DNA from: Rhynchospora pubera
Lineage: Eukaryota > Streptophyta > Magnoliopsida > Poales > Cyperaceae
Reading direction: 5' to 3'
Assembly (NCBI GenBank): GCA_028095005.1
Contig: CM051459.1
Coordinates: 311,614,513 to 311,678,512 of the forward strand
DNA: 64,000 nucleotides
The notes under the pieces: generated by a model
The model's database searches: none
What the model was told of the DNA's origin: nothing
What the model saw: only the letters and a program-made list of their open reading frames with translations
In this document: piece by piece, positions 44,130 to 55,393 of the stretch
Numbering within the stretch: position 1 is the first letter of the stretch
Layout: each line of letters opens with the position of its first letter
Program-made: the position numbers and the translations under genes

Positions 44130-45128
44130 ATGAAGCGCACGACTCTTATCATCCTTTCCTTGCTTTTGTTTCTGGAGCCAATTCAACCAACTCCATCTCA
44201 TAAATTCAACTCCATATTTAGTTTCGGTGATTCTTGCACTGACACCGGTAACGCAAATGTGCTGGCTAAGAAGCGCTCATGGTCTTCATACACTGACAAC
44301 TTGCCTTATGGAATGACTTTCTTCCGCCGACCCTCCAATAGGTTCTGTGATGGTAGATTGATTGTGGATTTTCTCGGTATCTCTCAAGTCTTTTAATTAT
44401 AAGTATTTTTTTAAACACATTTTAAAGTATAATTTACAGAACAAACGTGTATCTATATAGACATTTATTTTATTTACTATGATCAAATTAGTGTAGGCAT
44501 GACACTACATGCACATGTAGAACCAATCATCAATTTTGATTATTTTTTCCTGCATATGCCCTTTTTGCAAATTTATTTGCGGTGCTTTTTGATGACATTA
44601 AATTTGACGGTACCTTATGATCATAGAATCTCAAATATAAGCTATCATTATCACTCCTTTAGTTATCCTCAATGTCTCAAACAAAAGGATTGTGTTTCAA
44701 TCAAAATAATAGCATTGATATATGAGGTGGACAAAAATCAACCACGACTGACGGGTGAATCCATCAGCCGTGATTATATCTCAATTTTTGAGGTTCAGAT
44801 GGCTAATTCGAACTGTCCAATGTGTTCTACATATTGAAATCTTATATCGGAGATCGAATATCACATTTTTCTGAATTTTATTTACTATTTTTTTGAGATT
44901 TTAAAAAATCATTGTTATTGAACGGTCCATAACTGTTTAGATGAAGAATTTTAAACTACCAAAAATATACTAAATAATTTCAGAAAAATGTAAAATGTGG
45001 GTCTCTAACGAGATTTCAAGATGGATGACACATTGAACGGCTCGGATCGACTGCTAGAATCTCAAAAATCAAGATTTAATCGTAGCTGACGGTCTCATTC
45101 GTCAGTCATGACTGATTTTAGTCTACAT

Positions 45129-45162
<34 letters not shown>

Positions 45163-45304
45163 AATCTATTGTGAACCATGATGCACATAAGGTTTCGTGC
45201 ACTATGACCGTTTTAGTCGATGGTTTCACAAATTGTCAATCTAATTTAACCAACCCAATCTATATATTGAAATCTCATAGAAAACAAAATTTTACAATTG
45301 TTGA

Positions 45305-45376
<72 letters not shown>

Positions 45377-46584
45377 CATGGTTCACAATAGAAATTCTCT
45401 CTCTCTATCTATATATATATATATATATATATGTATATAGAGAGAGATTGACTAAAGTATACTCCAGCATACAGATAGTCCGTATTCTGGAGTTGTTTTT
45501 CAAAATCTAAAATGCTTACAGTCGATCCGAACCTTTCAAATTATTCTCCATATTGAAATCTCTTCGGAAACCAAAATTTATATTTTTTCAATTTTTTTTG
45601 CTATATATTTATGCTATTTTAAAAGTTGTAAAGGAGTATTTCTGACCCTTCAATTTGAAAATAGCATAATATATAGCAAAAAAATTCAAAAAAATAAAAA
45701 ATTTGGACTTGAAGGATATTTTTACATGGAGAACAACTTGAACTGTTTGGATCGAATATTTGAATTTTAAATTTTAAGAAACGAATCTAGCATACGCGTT
45801 TGATCCGTATACTGAAGTATACTTAAACATTTGGATCTTTAATCGTTGTTGGTGTCAAAACCTTACTTTTTTCTTATATTTTAATTAGAGTATGTAATTT
45901 TCCATTAACAATGATTTAACAAAATCAGAAAAAAACATATAAAAACTTTAACAAATTAAAATTTTAGTTCAAATGTTTAAATGTTTAATCCAAATATGAA
46001 GTTTAATGTGAAGTTACTCGAAATATGAATTTCAAAATGTGAAGTTACTCAAAATTTTAAGCGGAGGACATAGAAACTTTAACAATTTATTTTATTTCAA
46101 TTCGTTACTCGAAATATGAAGTTCAAATGTTTAATCTAAACCACTCAATTTGTTCTTCGCATTAAAATCCAATCAGAAATCAAATTGTCATTTTGTTCTG
46201 ATTTTTTTACTATATATTTATTATTTACAAATTGGAGAGTTTATAATTCTTCAATAATATGGTTTTTTTTTCAAATCAGTGAAGTTAGTAAAAATATATT
46301 GGAGAGTTTCTAGTTCTGACAATATTTCAATGAGAAAAAATAAATCAAACTGTTTTGATCACTTGTTTGGATCTGGAATTTTGATGGAAATCCGAAGTAA
46401 AAACTACCCATTAATTTCACAAAAATGTTGGAACATACACATATATATATAGTAATATGGTTGGATATTTTGCAATGTAACCTGCAAGTTTAGGCACATA
46501 TTTAAAACTTGAATTTTTAATGATTGATCTAAACGACTTAATTCTTTTTTTTTTCTTCTTATACATATATATAGGCAAATATAC

Positions 46585-46633
<49 letters not shown>

Positions 46634-48708
46634 TTTAGCTACGGTGAGTCGCGACCAAAACTCCTAGATCTAGATCAAAATGACCGATCCAAACCGTCCA
46701 ATATGATCTCCCTATTGAAATCTCCGTGCAAGCCAAATTTTTTATTTTTTCGAAATTGTTAAGTATTTTTTTTTCGGATTTTTAAAAACTGATGTTTTTG
46801 AATGGTTCAGAACCAATTAGATTAACGATTTTCTAAAATTTCAAAAAAATACTTAAAAATTTCGAAAAAATAAAAAATTCGGTCTACATGGAGATTTCAA
46901 TAGGGAGATCATATTTGACGGTTTGGATCGGTCATTTTGATCTAGATCTAGGAGTTTTGGTCGCTACTCACCGGAGGGTCCGTGAGTCGCGACTCACCGT
47001 AGCTAAACTCTCTCTCTCTCTATATATATATATGATGCAATTGTTTTTTCTTCAATACATCGGAGGAGTTTGGCTTGCCATATCTCAAACCGTACTTAGG
47101 CAAAAATGAAAGCTTTCGACAAGGAGCAAACTTTGCTGTAGTAGGTGCAACTGCTCTTGATGATACATTCTTCAAGCAACACAATATTACAACAAGTAAA
47201 AGTCCATCAAGAAAGTCATTGTCATCTCAACTACAATGGTTTGAAGAGTTGAAGCCTTCGCTATGCCAAACACCTAAGGGTTTGTGACAAATGGCTTTCT
47301 CTATCTGTATGGCATATGCATGTAATACAATGAATCTATATATACTTGTATGTAAATATTACTGGACTAACTGGCAATATCGTTGTAGTGCAGAATGTAG
47401 AGATTATTTTGGTAGATCTCTCTTCATTCTTGGACAAATTCAAGGGAACGACTACTTTATCATGCCTAGTTCTTTAAGTGTGGAACGAATGATGTCTTAT
47501 TCTTCAGCAATTATTCAGACAATCGCACGAACAATCAAGGTTCTTATAAACAACATAAAGTTGACAAAAATTGCAAATGATAAGCACTATTTTTTGAGAA
47601 ATGCTAGAATCAAATTGGTATGATTGGAGGGTTATGTTAAATCCAATGTTATCTCAAATTCAAAACATCAAATGACCGATTCGAACTGTTCCATTTTAAC
47701 TTCATATTAAAATCTCCATCCTGACCAAATTTATATTTTTGCTTTGAAAATTTTTACTACTTTTTGTGTTTTAGGAAATATTCAATCTAATTAGTTTTGA
47801 ACCTTACAATAATAAATTTTTTTACAAATTCAGAAAAACTAAAAAATTTGGTCCACAATAATATTTCAATATGAGAAACACATTGAGCACGGTTTGCATT
47901 GATCATTTGAGCTTGAATTCAATATCTAAATCAATTTGATGGAGCGATCTGTCAAATTCAGCTTGGTCGTATCCAAACTCTTATTTTCTCATTGAATGTA
48001 TGTGCAAATTATATTTTTAGGTAGTCAAGATAAATGTATAAAATTTATTTATATGTATCATTTCTTAATCTTCCAATAGGAACTTATTGATCAAGGTGCA
48101 AAGACAGTGGTAGTGGCAGGGAATATTCCAATCGGTTGTCAACCGAAATATTTGATAATTAATGGGAAAAGCAAAGGTCACTCTTCTTATGATCCTAGCA
48201 CTGGATGCATCGAAAAATACAACAGACTATCTAGACATCATAACTCCCTTCTACTTGAGGCGATAAAAAAACTTCGGATCAAGTATCGTGATGCAAAGAT
48301 CATATACGCAGATATTTACAAACCTATTATCGACTTTATAAGGTTTCCACAACGTTATGGTAAGTTATAGATTCAACAATTCTTGTCATACTTTAAGATA
48401 TCCTATATTCCCTCAAAAAAGGTGAGAACTCTCTCATGCATTCTAATTTTTTGGGTTCAGGATTTACATCCAAACCACTAATTGTTTGCTGTGGAACCAG
48501 TCATGAATTCAATTGGCCCGGCCGTGAATACAATTGGGACCTACTTAGACAATGTGGCACACCGAATGTTACTGCTTGTCAGAATCCATCAACATATGTG
48601 AATTGGGACGGCCTGTGCTTCACTGAGGCCACCAACCGCTATGTTGCCAATAGTTGGTTAAAGGGTCCCTATGCCGATCCACCGATACTTGATGCTCATA
48701 CAAACTAA
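44130..48708 (+). CDS. GDSL esterase/lipase, five exons; abnormal exon 1-2 junction and His-to-Cys in the catalytic block
   Basis: Exons: 44130-44376 (or 44387), 47066-47279, 47394-47539, 48080-48359 and 48461-48708. Junctions 2-3, 3-4 and 4-5 are GT/AG and in phase. A hydrophobic signal peptide (LIILSLLLFLE) suggests secretion. Block I is FSFGDSCTDTGNAN with the nucleophile Ser. Block II is NFAVVGATALDD. Block III is GQIQGNDYF. Block V reads NWDGLCFTEA where family members have Asp-x-x-His, so the catalytic His is Cys. The usual exon 1 donor (44376/44377) leaves phase 1, but the only AG at exon 2 (47064-47065) requires phase 0; the expected in-phase acceptor is AT at 47059-47060. Using a weak donor at 44387/44388 would restore a 381-residue frame. 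The family acts as acyl hydrolases. This copy may be non-catalytic or a young pseudogene. Confidence 0.85.
44726..45127. mobile_element. foldback element A in GDSL intron 1
   Basis: The left arm (GTGGACAAAAATCAACCACG...) pairs imperfectly with the right arm (...GACTGATTTTAGTCTAC) over much of its length. Both arms carry the module GAACTGTCCAATGTGTT / GAACGG near ATTGAAATC. A (TA)n tract follows at 45132-45160. Confidence 0.75.
45160..45397. mobile_element. foldback-like element B in GDSL intron 1 with CT and TA microsatellites
   Basis: A 16-bp perfect inverted repeat CTATTGTGAACCATGA (45167-45182) and its complement (45376-45391) enclose CTATATATTGAAATCTCAT, a (CT)n run (45308-45342) and a (TA)n run (45343-45373). 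Confidence 0.6.
45448..45830. mobile_element. foldback element C in GDSL intron 1
   Basis: The left end GACTAAAGTATACTCCAG pairs with the right end CTGAAGTATACTTAAAC. The centre has GCTATATATTTATGCTATTTT paired with AAAATAGCATAATATATAGC. The shared module CCATATTGAAATCTC is present. The left end abuts a (TA)n/(AG)n tract. Confidence 0.75.
46100..46400. other. possible decayed foldback element in GDSL intron 1
   Basis: CACTCAATTTGTTCTTCGCATTAAAATCC resembles the module of the other foldbacks, and the far side has AATATTTCAATGAGAAAA...AACTGTTTTGATC as an inverted counterpart. Too decayed for firm ends. Confidence 0.4.
46590..47036. mobile_element. foldback element D in GDSL intron 1, inserted in (TA)n
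   Basis: The left arm from 46621 (TAGAGAGAGAGAGTTTAGCT) is complementary to the right arm ending at 47021, and pairing continues through GACCAAAACTCCTAGATCTA and AAATTTTTTATTTTTTCGAAA. (TA)n tracts lie on both outer sides (46590-46620 and 47020-47033). The right arm has an extra ACTCACCGGAGGGTCCG segment. The element ends about 30 bp before GDSL exon 2. Confidence 0.88.
47640..47985. mobile_element. foldback element E in GDSL intron 3
   Basis: The left arm AACATCAAATGACCGATTCG pairs with the right arm CATTGATCATTTGAGCTTG. It carries TTCATATTAAAATCTCC and a mirrored AATATTTCAATATGAG, the same module as in elements A, C and D. Confidence 0.65.
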
Positions 48709-49151
48709 TTAAATTTACTAGCTAGGGCATAAATATTTCTTACCGATATCATCTATTTCCTTTCTTCGTTTAAAAGTAAATGAAAATCACGTCACTCCTT
48801 ATAGGGAGGTATTTTATCGATGCATCAATTTATCTTGTGGTGGATTTATAGAATTAAGAAAATATATAGTTGTGTTGTCAAATTAAGTTATTTTCAATGC
48901 TTTATGAAGGTACCATTATCGAATATCAAAGTCAGTTTGAATTAACAAAAAAATTTTAATATCAAAGGATTACACTGAATTTGCTAGTGAATTTATAATT
49001 TGTCACCAAGAAATTGTTATGCTTCCAGGAGCATAGTTGTTTTAGTGATAACATTGTTGTTTTAGAATGCTTGTTGACTTGTAGTAGCTGCTCGATATTT
49101 TCTAATTGAGTTGACATAGCAGTTTAGGATAATTAATGTTTGATGAGTATA

Positions 49152-49340
49152 GGCTCCGTTTGGATGCGTTGAGAATAAGGTAGGAAGAAGGAAGAAGGGA
49201 AGAAATTTATTGGGAAAGGGTAAATTTATTGGGAAGTGTGTAACTTTTGCGAAGAGTTTGGATGGTTAGGAATAAATTTATTGATAAAAAATGGTTATTC
49301 CTTATTCCTTATTCCGGGAAGAAGCCATCCAAATGGAGCC
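49152..49340. mobile_element. Tourist-like MITE (189 bp)
   Basis: Ends GGCTCCGTTTGGATG and CATCCAAATGGAGCC, flanked by ATA on both sides. Interior GAAGAAGGAAGAAGGGA and AAGTGTGTAAC match the MITE at 62574-62727. Confidence 0.75.
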
Positions 49341-49495
49341 ATAGAAACTTCATTTTATGTTGGTTTTCTCCTTGCTCTTACAGACTGCAGTCTAATTTTT
49401 GAATGCTTTCTTTTTGCATGTGATGATAAAACAAAGTTACTAATAAAACAAAATTTTCATATAGTAACACATTGTTTTAGAATACTTGTTGAATG

Positions 49496-50135
49496 TGTTG
49501 TACGTAATTAGAGGCCTAGAGGGGGATTTAATAGGCACAATTTCAAGTTCTAAAGCGGTTTGGACACAAGTAAGCACACAAGCATAAGTAATGTAAATAA
49601 TAAAGAGAGAAAGAGAGATTGAAAGCGATGTGATTATGAATTTCTGATCCGTTAGGAAAGACTAGTCTTAGTCTATGTTTCCGGGGATTTTGCTACCACG
49701 AAAAAGTGCGCTCCGTTCAATTCCACCAAGAATGGATCTACAATATCGATCCGAATTGGTTCATTACAAAAAACTCGAGGTGGATCGGTCTAACCTCTAG
49801 GCTAATCAAAAATCACAACAAGAATTGAAGCTCTCAACTAAGGCTCAACAATTTGGCTAATAGAACCTATGGGCTTGATTGAGCCATTTTAATCTCAATG
49901 ATTTTTCAATGTAAATGCTCAATAACAAGAGAGAATAAGATTTAGCTGTTTGGATCTCAAAGAAATAATTTTTGCAAGGTTTCAAAAGTGTCAAATCAAT
50001 TCCAAAGGGCTAGTATATATAGAGGGCGTCAACTGCTCCAAAATAGTCTAATTTTTTCTGCAACGTTTCCTAACACCACATAGCGTTGTACGACGATGCT
50101 TATTGTCATTGAAAAATCAAACAAATATTTTATAT
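49496..50135 (-). repeat. SIRE-type LTR fragment, inverted
   Basis: The minus strand reads like the SIRE LTR from within U3 to its end: TTGATTTTTCAA, CGTCGTACAACGCTATG, GACGCCCTCTATATATAC, ACACTTTTGAAACCTTG, GAACGGAGCGCAC and CCCCCTCTAGGCC, ending ACAACA at 49496. It is clearly diverged and lacks the upstream U3. No PBS follows, so it is a 3' or solo LTR relic. Confidence 0.85.
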
Positions 50136-50292
50136 TACCGTTGATGATTCCAATTATCCATCCAAAACTTGACCTTCTTACCATTTCCAATAGTGTATTG
50201 TCAATGCATGTTTACTAAATGTGCATAATCCATCACCTAGTCCCTGAAATAGGATTTATGTTTTTCATTTGTACCAAACGCACCATGTTTAC
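50136..50292. other. unassigned DNA between LTR fragment and transporter fragment
   Basis: No feature recognised. On the minus strand it follows the transporter codons and could be intron or unrelated sequence. Confidence 0.3.
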
Positions 50293-50370
50293 TGTCTGTC
50301 CTGTATCGACCATGTTCCTAACGGTTCTCATCACTATGGCTGCTGCTCTTGCATCCAGCCCAGATGTGGG
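50293..50370 (-). pseudogene. PDR-type ABC transporter fragment, downstream half
   Basis: The minus strand encodes SGLDARAAAIVMRTVRN followed by MVDTGQT, the D-loop region of the first nucleotide-binding domain of plant PDR (ABCG) full-size transporters, where TVDTGRTVVCTIHQPS is expected. Similarity stops after GQT. The fragment is directly continuous with 61078-61242 once the LARD element and one GTGGG copy are removed. Confidence 0.85.
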
Positions 50371-53300
50371 TGTCGCGGCTTTTTCGTCATTCCCTCGAAG
50401 AATGGAATTGGGTTCCTCGAGAAATGGGAACATAGCCTTGGATTCACCCCCCTTAAGGTTCGATCTCCGTTCGAGTATCTCTTTTCGACAAGAGAACCAA
50501 AACATGAGTCGCTTCTTAAAGAGGTTTGTTGATTTCGTGGGTCCTTTCTTTCCAGTAGGCGCAAGCCCCTACTGTTAATTACCTCGTGATCACTCACGAG
50601 AACCTCTGATTAAGGGATCTGAAGAATTTTATGTAAAGGCTAGGGAGGTCACTTATTTCATGTTTATTTTGGGTTTATTTCTTTTGGTTTGAACTGGACT
50701 CAATTGGTGTACCAGACTCAGTTGACGGGACCCAATTGAGAACATTTTGATCTGCTGGAGAGTTTTCGTTCTTGAAATGGAGAGGTTTCGGTTTTGTCTT
50801 TGGGCTTCGTGTTCGGACTTTTAATTTCTTGAGTTTCTCTTTGGGTTTTATCATTTTCACAATTTCCTTTTATTCCTATTTTTAATTTTAGACTTTTGAA
50901 ATATCTTTTTATATTTCTAACCATGTTTATTTTTTAAAATACTTGATATTTAATATATTTCTTTTGAAATCTCAATATCTATTTTTGAAAACTTTTCAAG
51001 AGAGTTTAATTGAGTTTTTAAAATTACTTGGAATTTTACAAATTGATTTAACATCATTTTAGAATTTCATAAAATTTATTTAATATTAAAAATACTTCAA
51101 AAATAGAAAAGACCAATAATTTGAAAGATTTTTATATCAAAATATCAGTGGATTTGGTTTAATTGGATTTTTAGGATTTTATGGATATTTTATTTGAATT
51201 TTTCTGAATTTCCTACTATTTTTAATGAATTTTTGAAGTTTTATAACGATTTGGAATTTTCTGGTTGGTCCACGTTGGCTGAGGAGTCTGAGTTGGCGCT
51301 GACTGGCGTCTGACGTGGCCTGCTGACGTGTCGAGACACTGACATCTCTTGTTTTTTCTGTACAACGAGTCGTTACCGTTTCAGTGACCCGCTATACGCT
51401 GCCTGGTCACAGGGGATTGTTTGTGGCGACGGATCTTCTTCTCTTTCAAACCCGATAGCGGTATTTTTGCAGATTAACCCCTATGCTTTCTCCGGCCAAA
51501 TTACGGCGATTCCGGCTGCCGTTTCCGTTGAGGCTAGGTCCGTTGGAGTCGTGGAGGTGAGTAGAAGATATTGGTGGGCTTATTTTGTGCTGAGGAGGTT
51601 TGTTTCGCTTCATAAAACCTGAGGTGTCTCGAGATGCCATTAATGGCGTTCGGAGCTTTTCCGCTATCTTCATTTGCCAGTGTGAGGTTTTGTGTACTCA
51701 TTAAGATCCCTTGAGGATGGAAGAGGGTTCTATTTGTCATGAGGAAATTTCGAAGATGGTGTTCTTGACTGAGGCGTCTTCTGTTCAAATCTGGCCTGGT
51801 CTGCGATTTTGTTGTGGGATCCCTCAAGAGGTTCTTTTGTGCCAGCAATGGGTGGAATAGATCCAGGAGGTCAAATTTGGCTTATTCAAACGTTCAATGG
51901 AATTTGAGGCGTTGTGATTTGTGTTGAGAAGCACTAAGGCAGAAAGGGATGCTTTGTGCACTTTTATTCAGTTTCTAAATTTGCCTGTAAGTCGTTTTTC
52001 AGCAGAAAGACTTAACTCTATATCTTATTTAAACTAATCTAAGCTTGCTTTTGACATAGAAAACATTGCAGATCATATAGAAGACACTTATACATGTGTT
52101 GCAATTTTAACTTGAGTTAATTGTGCATATTTTTGTCACTGTTTTAATGGTTGTTTGTATGAGTTGCTTCAGATGCAGTAAAACCACTTGCACTAGTCAT
52201 AAGAAAAAGTATTTGAAGTTGTTGAAGTCAGTTTTAATATTTGTTGCAAATTCTCATGCTACTCATGCACTCATGCAATTTTAACTAAAGGTAAATGATA
52301 ATTTACTTAAGCATGTTTATTCAAAAACTCTGAAAATTTGTAGAGATACTCTAATATGTTTATGCACTTTTATGTATGAAGTTTTGCAGAAAAGTCCAAT
52401 GTTTTGACAAAATGACAATTTATTTAAAGAATACCCATGCTACTTTAGTAAATTCGTATAAAATCATAGAAATTCACAAAAATAGAAAAGCTTGTTCCTA
52501 GCAGTTCATGAGGTCCTACTCTTGCTGTCCATATGCCTTTTTATATTTTTGTGCTAATAAAACCTTGTATTTTCATTTATTCCATTTCTGGCCAGATTTT
52601 GTATGACACCTATTTTCTCACCAAAGCATGGCATAACTTAATTTAGTGTATACTCAATTAAATACATGACAAGCATGATCTGACATGCTCATCATATATT
52701 TAATCCAAGTAAACACTTCTCAACTAAGGACCCCAAAGCTGAGCTAAGGAGTAGCTTAGATGAGTTCATCCCAATTACATTCTTCATGCGCTGCGCGCAG
52801 TCAGATTGTAATTGGGGCAATTGATTACATCTCATGTTTCACTGGATTGATCTCCTCATGCGCTGGGCGCAATTGAAGCTCAATCCAGATTTTTACTATC
52901 TCAATTTGCGAACAAACGATGCTACAAGAACTGAATTAAAACCCTCAAATAGATCAGAACAATTTCTTTTGATTCGGAGACAATTTACAAACAGTGGCTA
53001 TTTGATTTCACCTTCTCTTTCTCTCTTTTCAAGTGTTTGATGAAATGCTCTCTTACAATTTCTCTCTGTCTAGCCTAATTTCAATAATCTAACCCTATGC
53101 CAAGCTTACGGCTGCTCTTCTCTTTTTTTTTTTTTTCTGGCTTTGATTTGGGTGTTTATATAGGCTTGAGTCTAGGGCAACACTTCTTTGGCCCGGCTTG
53201 ATCTTCATCGTCGAATCTTCATCCAGTGGCTCCAAATGGGCTGCGCTAGGGTTTAGTATCGCAAAACCATGGGCTAGAGATGGTGGTTTCGCGTCTGTGG

Positions 53301-54066
53301 CCGAGAGGATGGCCACGTCGACGATTCTCTTCGTTTCACCCGGCATCCGCGCGGTAAAACACGAATTTCCTCTTCTTTTCTTTTTACTGGGGGGGGGAGA
53401 AGATCCTTACAGGCGGGCCCTGCTTGTAAGTTTAATGAGAGAGAGACAAGATGGGTAGTCTAGGTTCTCCGTGAGCCAATATAACATTTCAAATTTCTGT
53501 GCATGGTTTATGCAGAACGAGTGCACCCAATCTTTTAAATGAAAACAGTAATTCATCCAAGGGGCAGCGACACACCTGGTCCCCCTTGGATCCCCTCCAA
53601 TGGTTGGACGCGCCAGAGTTGTTGATTTTTGTGGAATTTCCATTTCATTTTCATAATTTCCTCTTTATTTCTTTAAGGCCAAACCAAAATACATTATTTA
53701 GGGACCTTCCCATGGGTATTTTTGGATAAATTTTTATGGGTAGGCTTAGAAAAATATAAGGAATTTAATGGTTTAACTGGTTTTGCAAAATTCCTCATAG
53801 AATTATTTTGGTAATTTTGTGAAGTTTTTGGGTTTGTTTGCAAATTTTGGAGTTTGTGTTGCTATTTTTGGGATTTAAAAATTATGATAAATCATCATAA
53901 TTCTTCAGGGATATTTGGGTAAATTTTGAGGATTTTTGGAGTTTGTTTGGTATTTCTGGTAATTTGGTTTTGAGTTTTGGCAAATTGGAAATTTGATCTT
54001 CGCTGTTTGGCCTTAGGTTTTCGGATTTTGAACTTGGTTTTCAGGGTTTAATTTTTAGGGTCAACA
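50371..54066 (-). repeat. LARD 3' LTR (left copy)
   Basis: 3696 bp, TG...CA. In element sense a TATA-like TATATAAA lies at 53162-53155. The paired hairpins at 52770-52888 lie downstream of that TATA box, so in R/U5. Predicted ORFs in it are short, occur identically in both copies and match no family; not called as genes. Confidence 0.93.
52770..52888. repeat. two adjacent hairpins with matching GCGC loop motif in the LARD LTR
   Basis: Hairpin 1 pairs CCCAATTACA (52770-52779) with TGTAATTGGG (52807-52816), loop containing TCATGCGCTGCGCGCAG. Hairpin 2 pairs CTGGATTGA (52842-52850) with TCAATCCAG (52880-52888), loop containing TCATGCGCTGGGCGCA. Both recur in the other LTR near 59786-59904. Confidence 0.9.
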
Positions 54067-54080
54067 AATGCCCCCCACCA
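54067..54080 (-). promoter_or_regulatory. LARD polypurine tract
   Basis: Minus strand GGTGGGGGGCATT directly upstream of the 3' LTR start TGTTGACC. Confidence 0.85.
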
Positions 54081-54314
54081 AAGTACGTTGTGAGGATCTT
54101 GGCAGAACGACGTGTTTTGGTGGCCCCTTCTTGACCCCTTGCTCTTTGTCATGGTTTGACTTCACTTTGTAGTTCCTTAGGTTATCTCTTATCCCTTTGA
54201 TTTGGATCTGGTTTTGGTTGACCTTTTGGCTCTTATCCCAGTTTGGTTGTTGTTGATCCTTGTCTTGTTTGACTGCCCCAGTGTAAGCACTTATTTCTGC
54301 GTTGACGTTCTCCA

Positions 54315-54700
54315 GTGTCTTATTTAAAGTTCAAGACAAAACTTTTGTTCATCCTTTCATTCGGTGAGATGAACAGGCACCTAGTACCTTGTTTAAAGTG
54401 CAAGGCACAAAACTTTTGGGTAATTTCACTTTTCCATGTATTCAGAAACCACACAGGCTTCCTCAACACGGCTATCCTTTTCTTGGTTGGTGTGATAGGT
54501 CACCGCCTTGTGTCTTAATTTATAGTTCAAGACACGGAACTTTTGTTCATCCTTTTGTTTGGTGAGATGAACAGGCACCTAGTACTTTGTTTAAAGTACA
54601 AAGTACAAAACTTTTGGGTAATTTCACTTTTCCATGTATTCAGAAACCACACAGGCTTCCTCAACACGGCTATTTTTGGTTGGTGGATTTTGTGGATTTG
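54315..54700. repeat. tandem duplication of about 200 bp in the LARD internal region
   Basis: 54316-54490 and 54511-54680 share GAACTTTTGTTCATCC-like sequence, GGTGAGATGAACAGGCACC, TTTTGGGTAATTTCAC and CTTCCTCAACACGGCTAT in the same order, with moderate divergence. Confidence 0.88.
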
Positions 54701-55380
54701 GGAATATTTAGGTAGAAGGAATGACTTATGGGACCATAAAGGCAAGTCACCCTTTGTTTAGCTCACCCTCTCATTTCTCACCCTCTCTTTTTAGGTATGG
54801 GCACTCAATATGATGGCACTCAATATCGGCATTGGCGGTATTGACATTTTTCTTAAAATGTAGGCCTTTGTAAAGGAAATGTCTATGAATGCCCAAAAGG
54901 ACAAAGACATTCCTTTGTACTTAGGCCCGGCAGGACAAGTTTGACTTTATTTATTTGGGTTTTATTGTACTTGGTTTCTTTTTGGATTTTGATTAAGTAG
55001 GGTTTAGTTCATTTTTATTTGGACTTTTAAGGTTAGGGAATTTTATTGGACTTTTATTTATTTATTTTCGCCATATTTATTTAGGGCATTTGCGAAGGAA
55101 TGTCCCATAATGTTCAAAAGAACGGAACACCCTTTCAAGCATTAACCCGATGAGACTTGAGACATAAGACTTGCTCCTTGGGTTTTGGTTGTCATGGCTT
55201 TTTATTGGAGTTATGGATTTTATTGGTTATTTTGGAGTTTTAGATAAGGGTTTCATTAAGATTTTGGGATTTTGGCATTTGGAATTTTAGGCATGGGGAT
55301 TTTGGATTTTGGAATTTGGAGTTTTAGGCATGGGGTTTTGGATCTTGGAATTTGGAATTTTAGGCATGGGTTTGTCATGT
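54701..55380. other. LARD internal, T-rich non-coding
   Basis: No ORF. Two diverged copies of a motif about GGAAATGTC/GGAATGTCC next to 'AATG..CAAAAG(A)AC' are visible near 54877 and 55096. GCATGGGGATTTTGG-type short repeats lie at 55290-55375. Confidence 0.5.
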
Positions 55381-55393
55381 CGAATTCACAAGG

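Noticed and set aside
45298..45510. SLSLSL/YIYIYI ORFs
   Set aside because: Translations of (CT)n and (TA)n microsatellites.
51446..51848. ORFs in the LARD LTR (also at 58462-58864) and ORFs 53095-53729 / 60122-60740
   Set aside because: They are identical in both LTR copies, short, mutually overlapping and match no known family; more likely non-coding LTR sequence.
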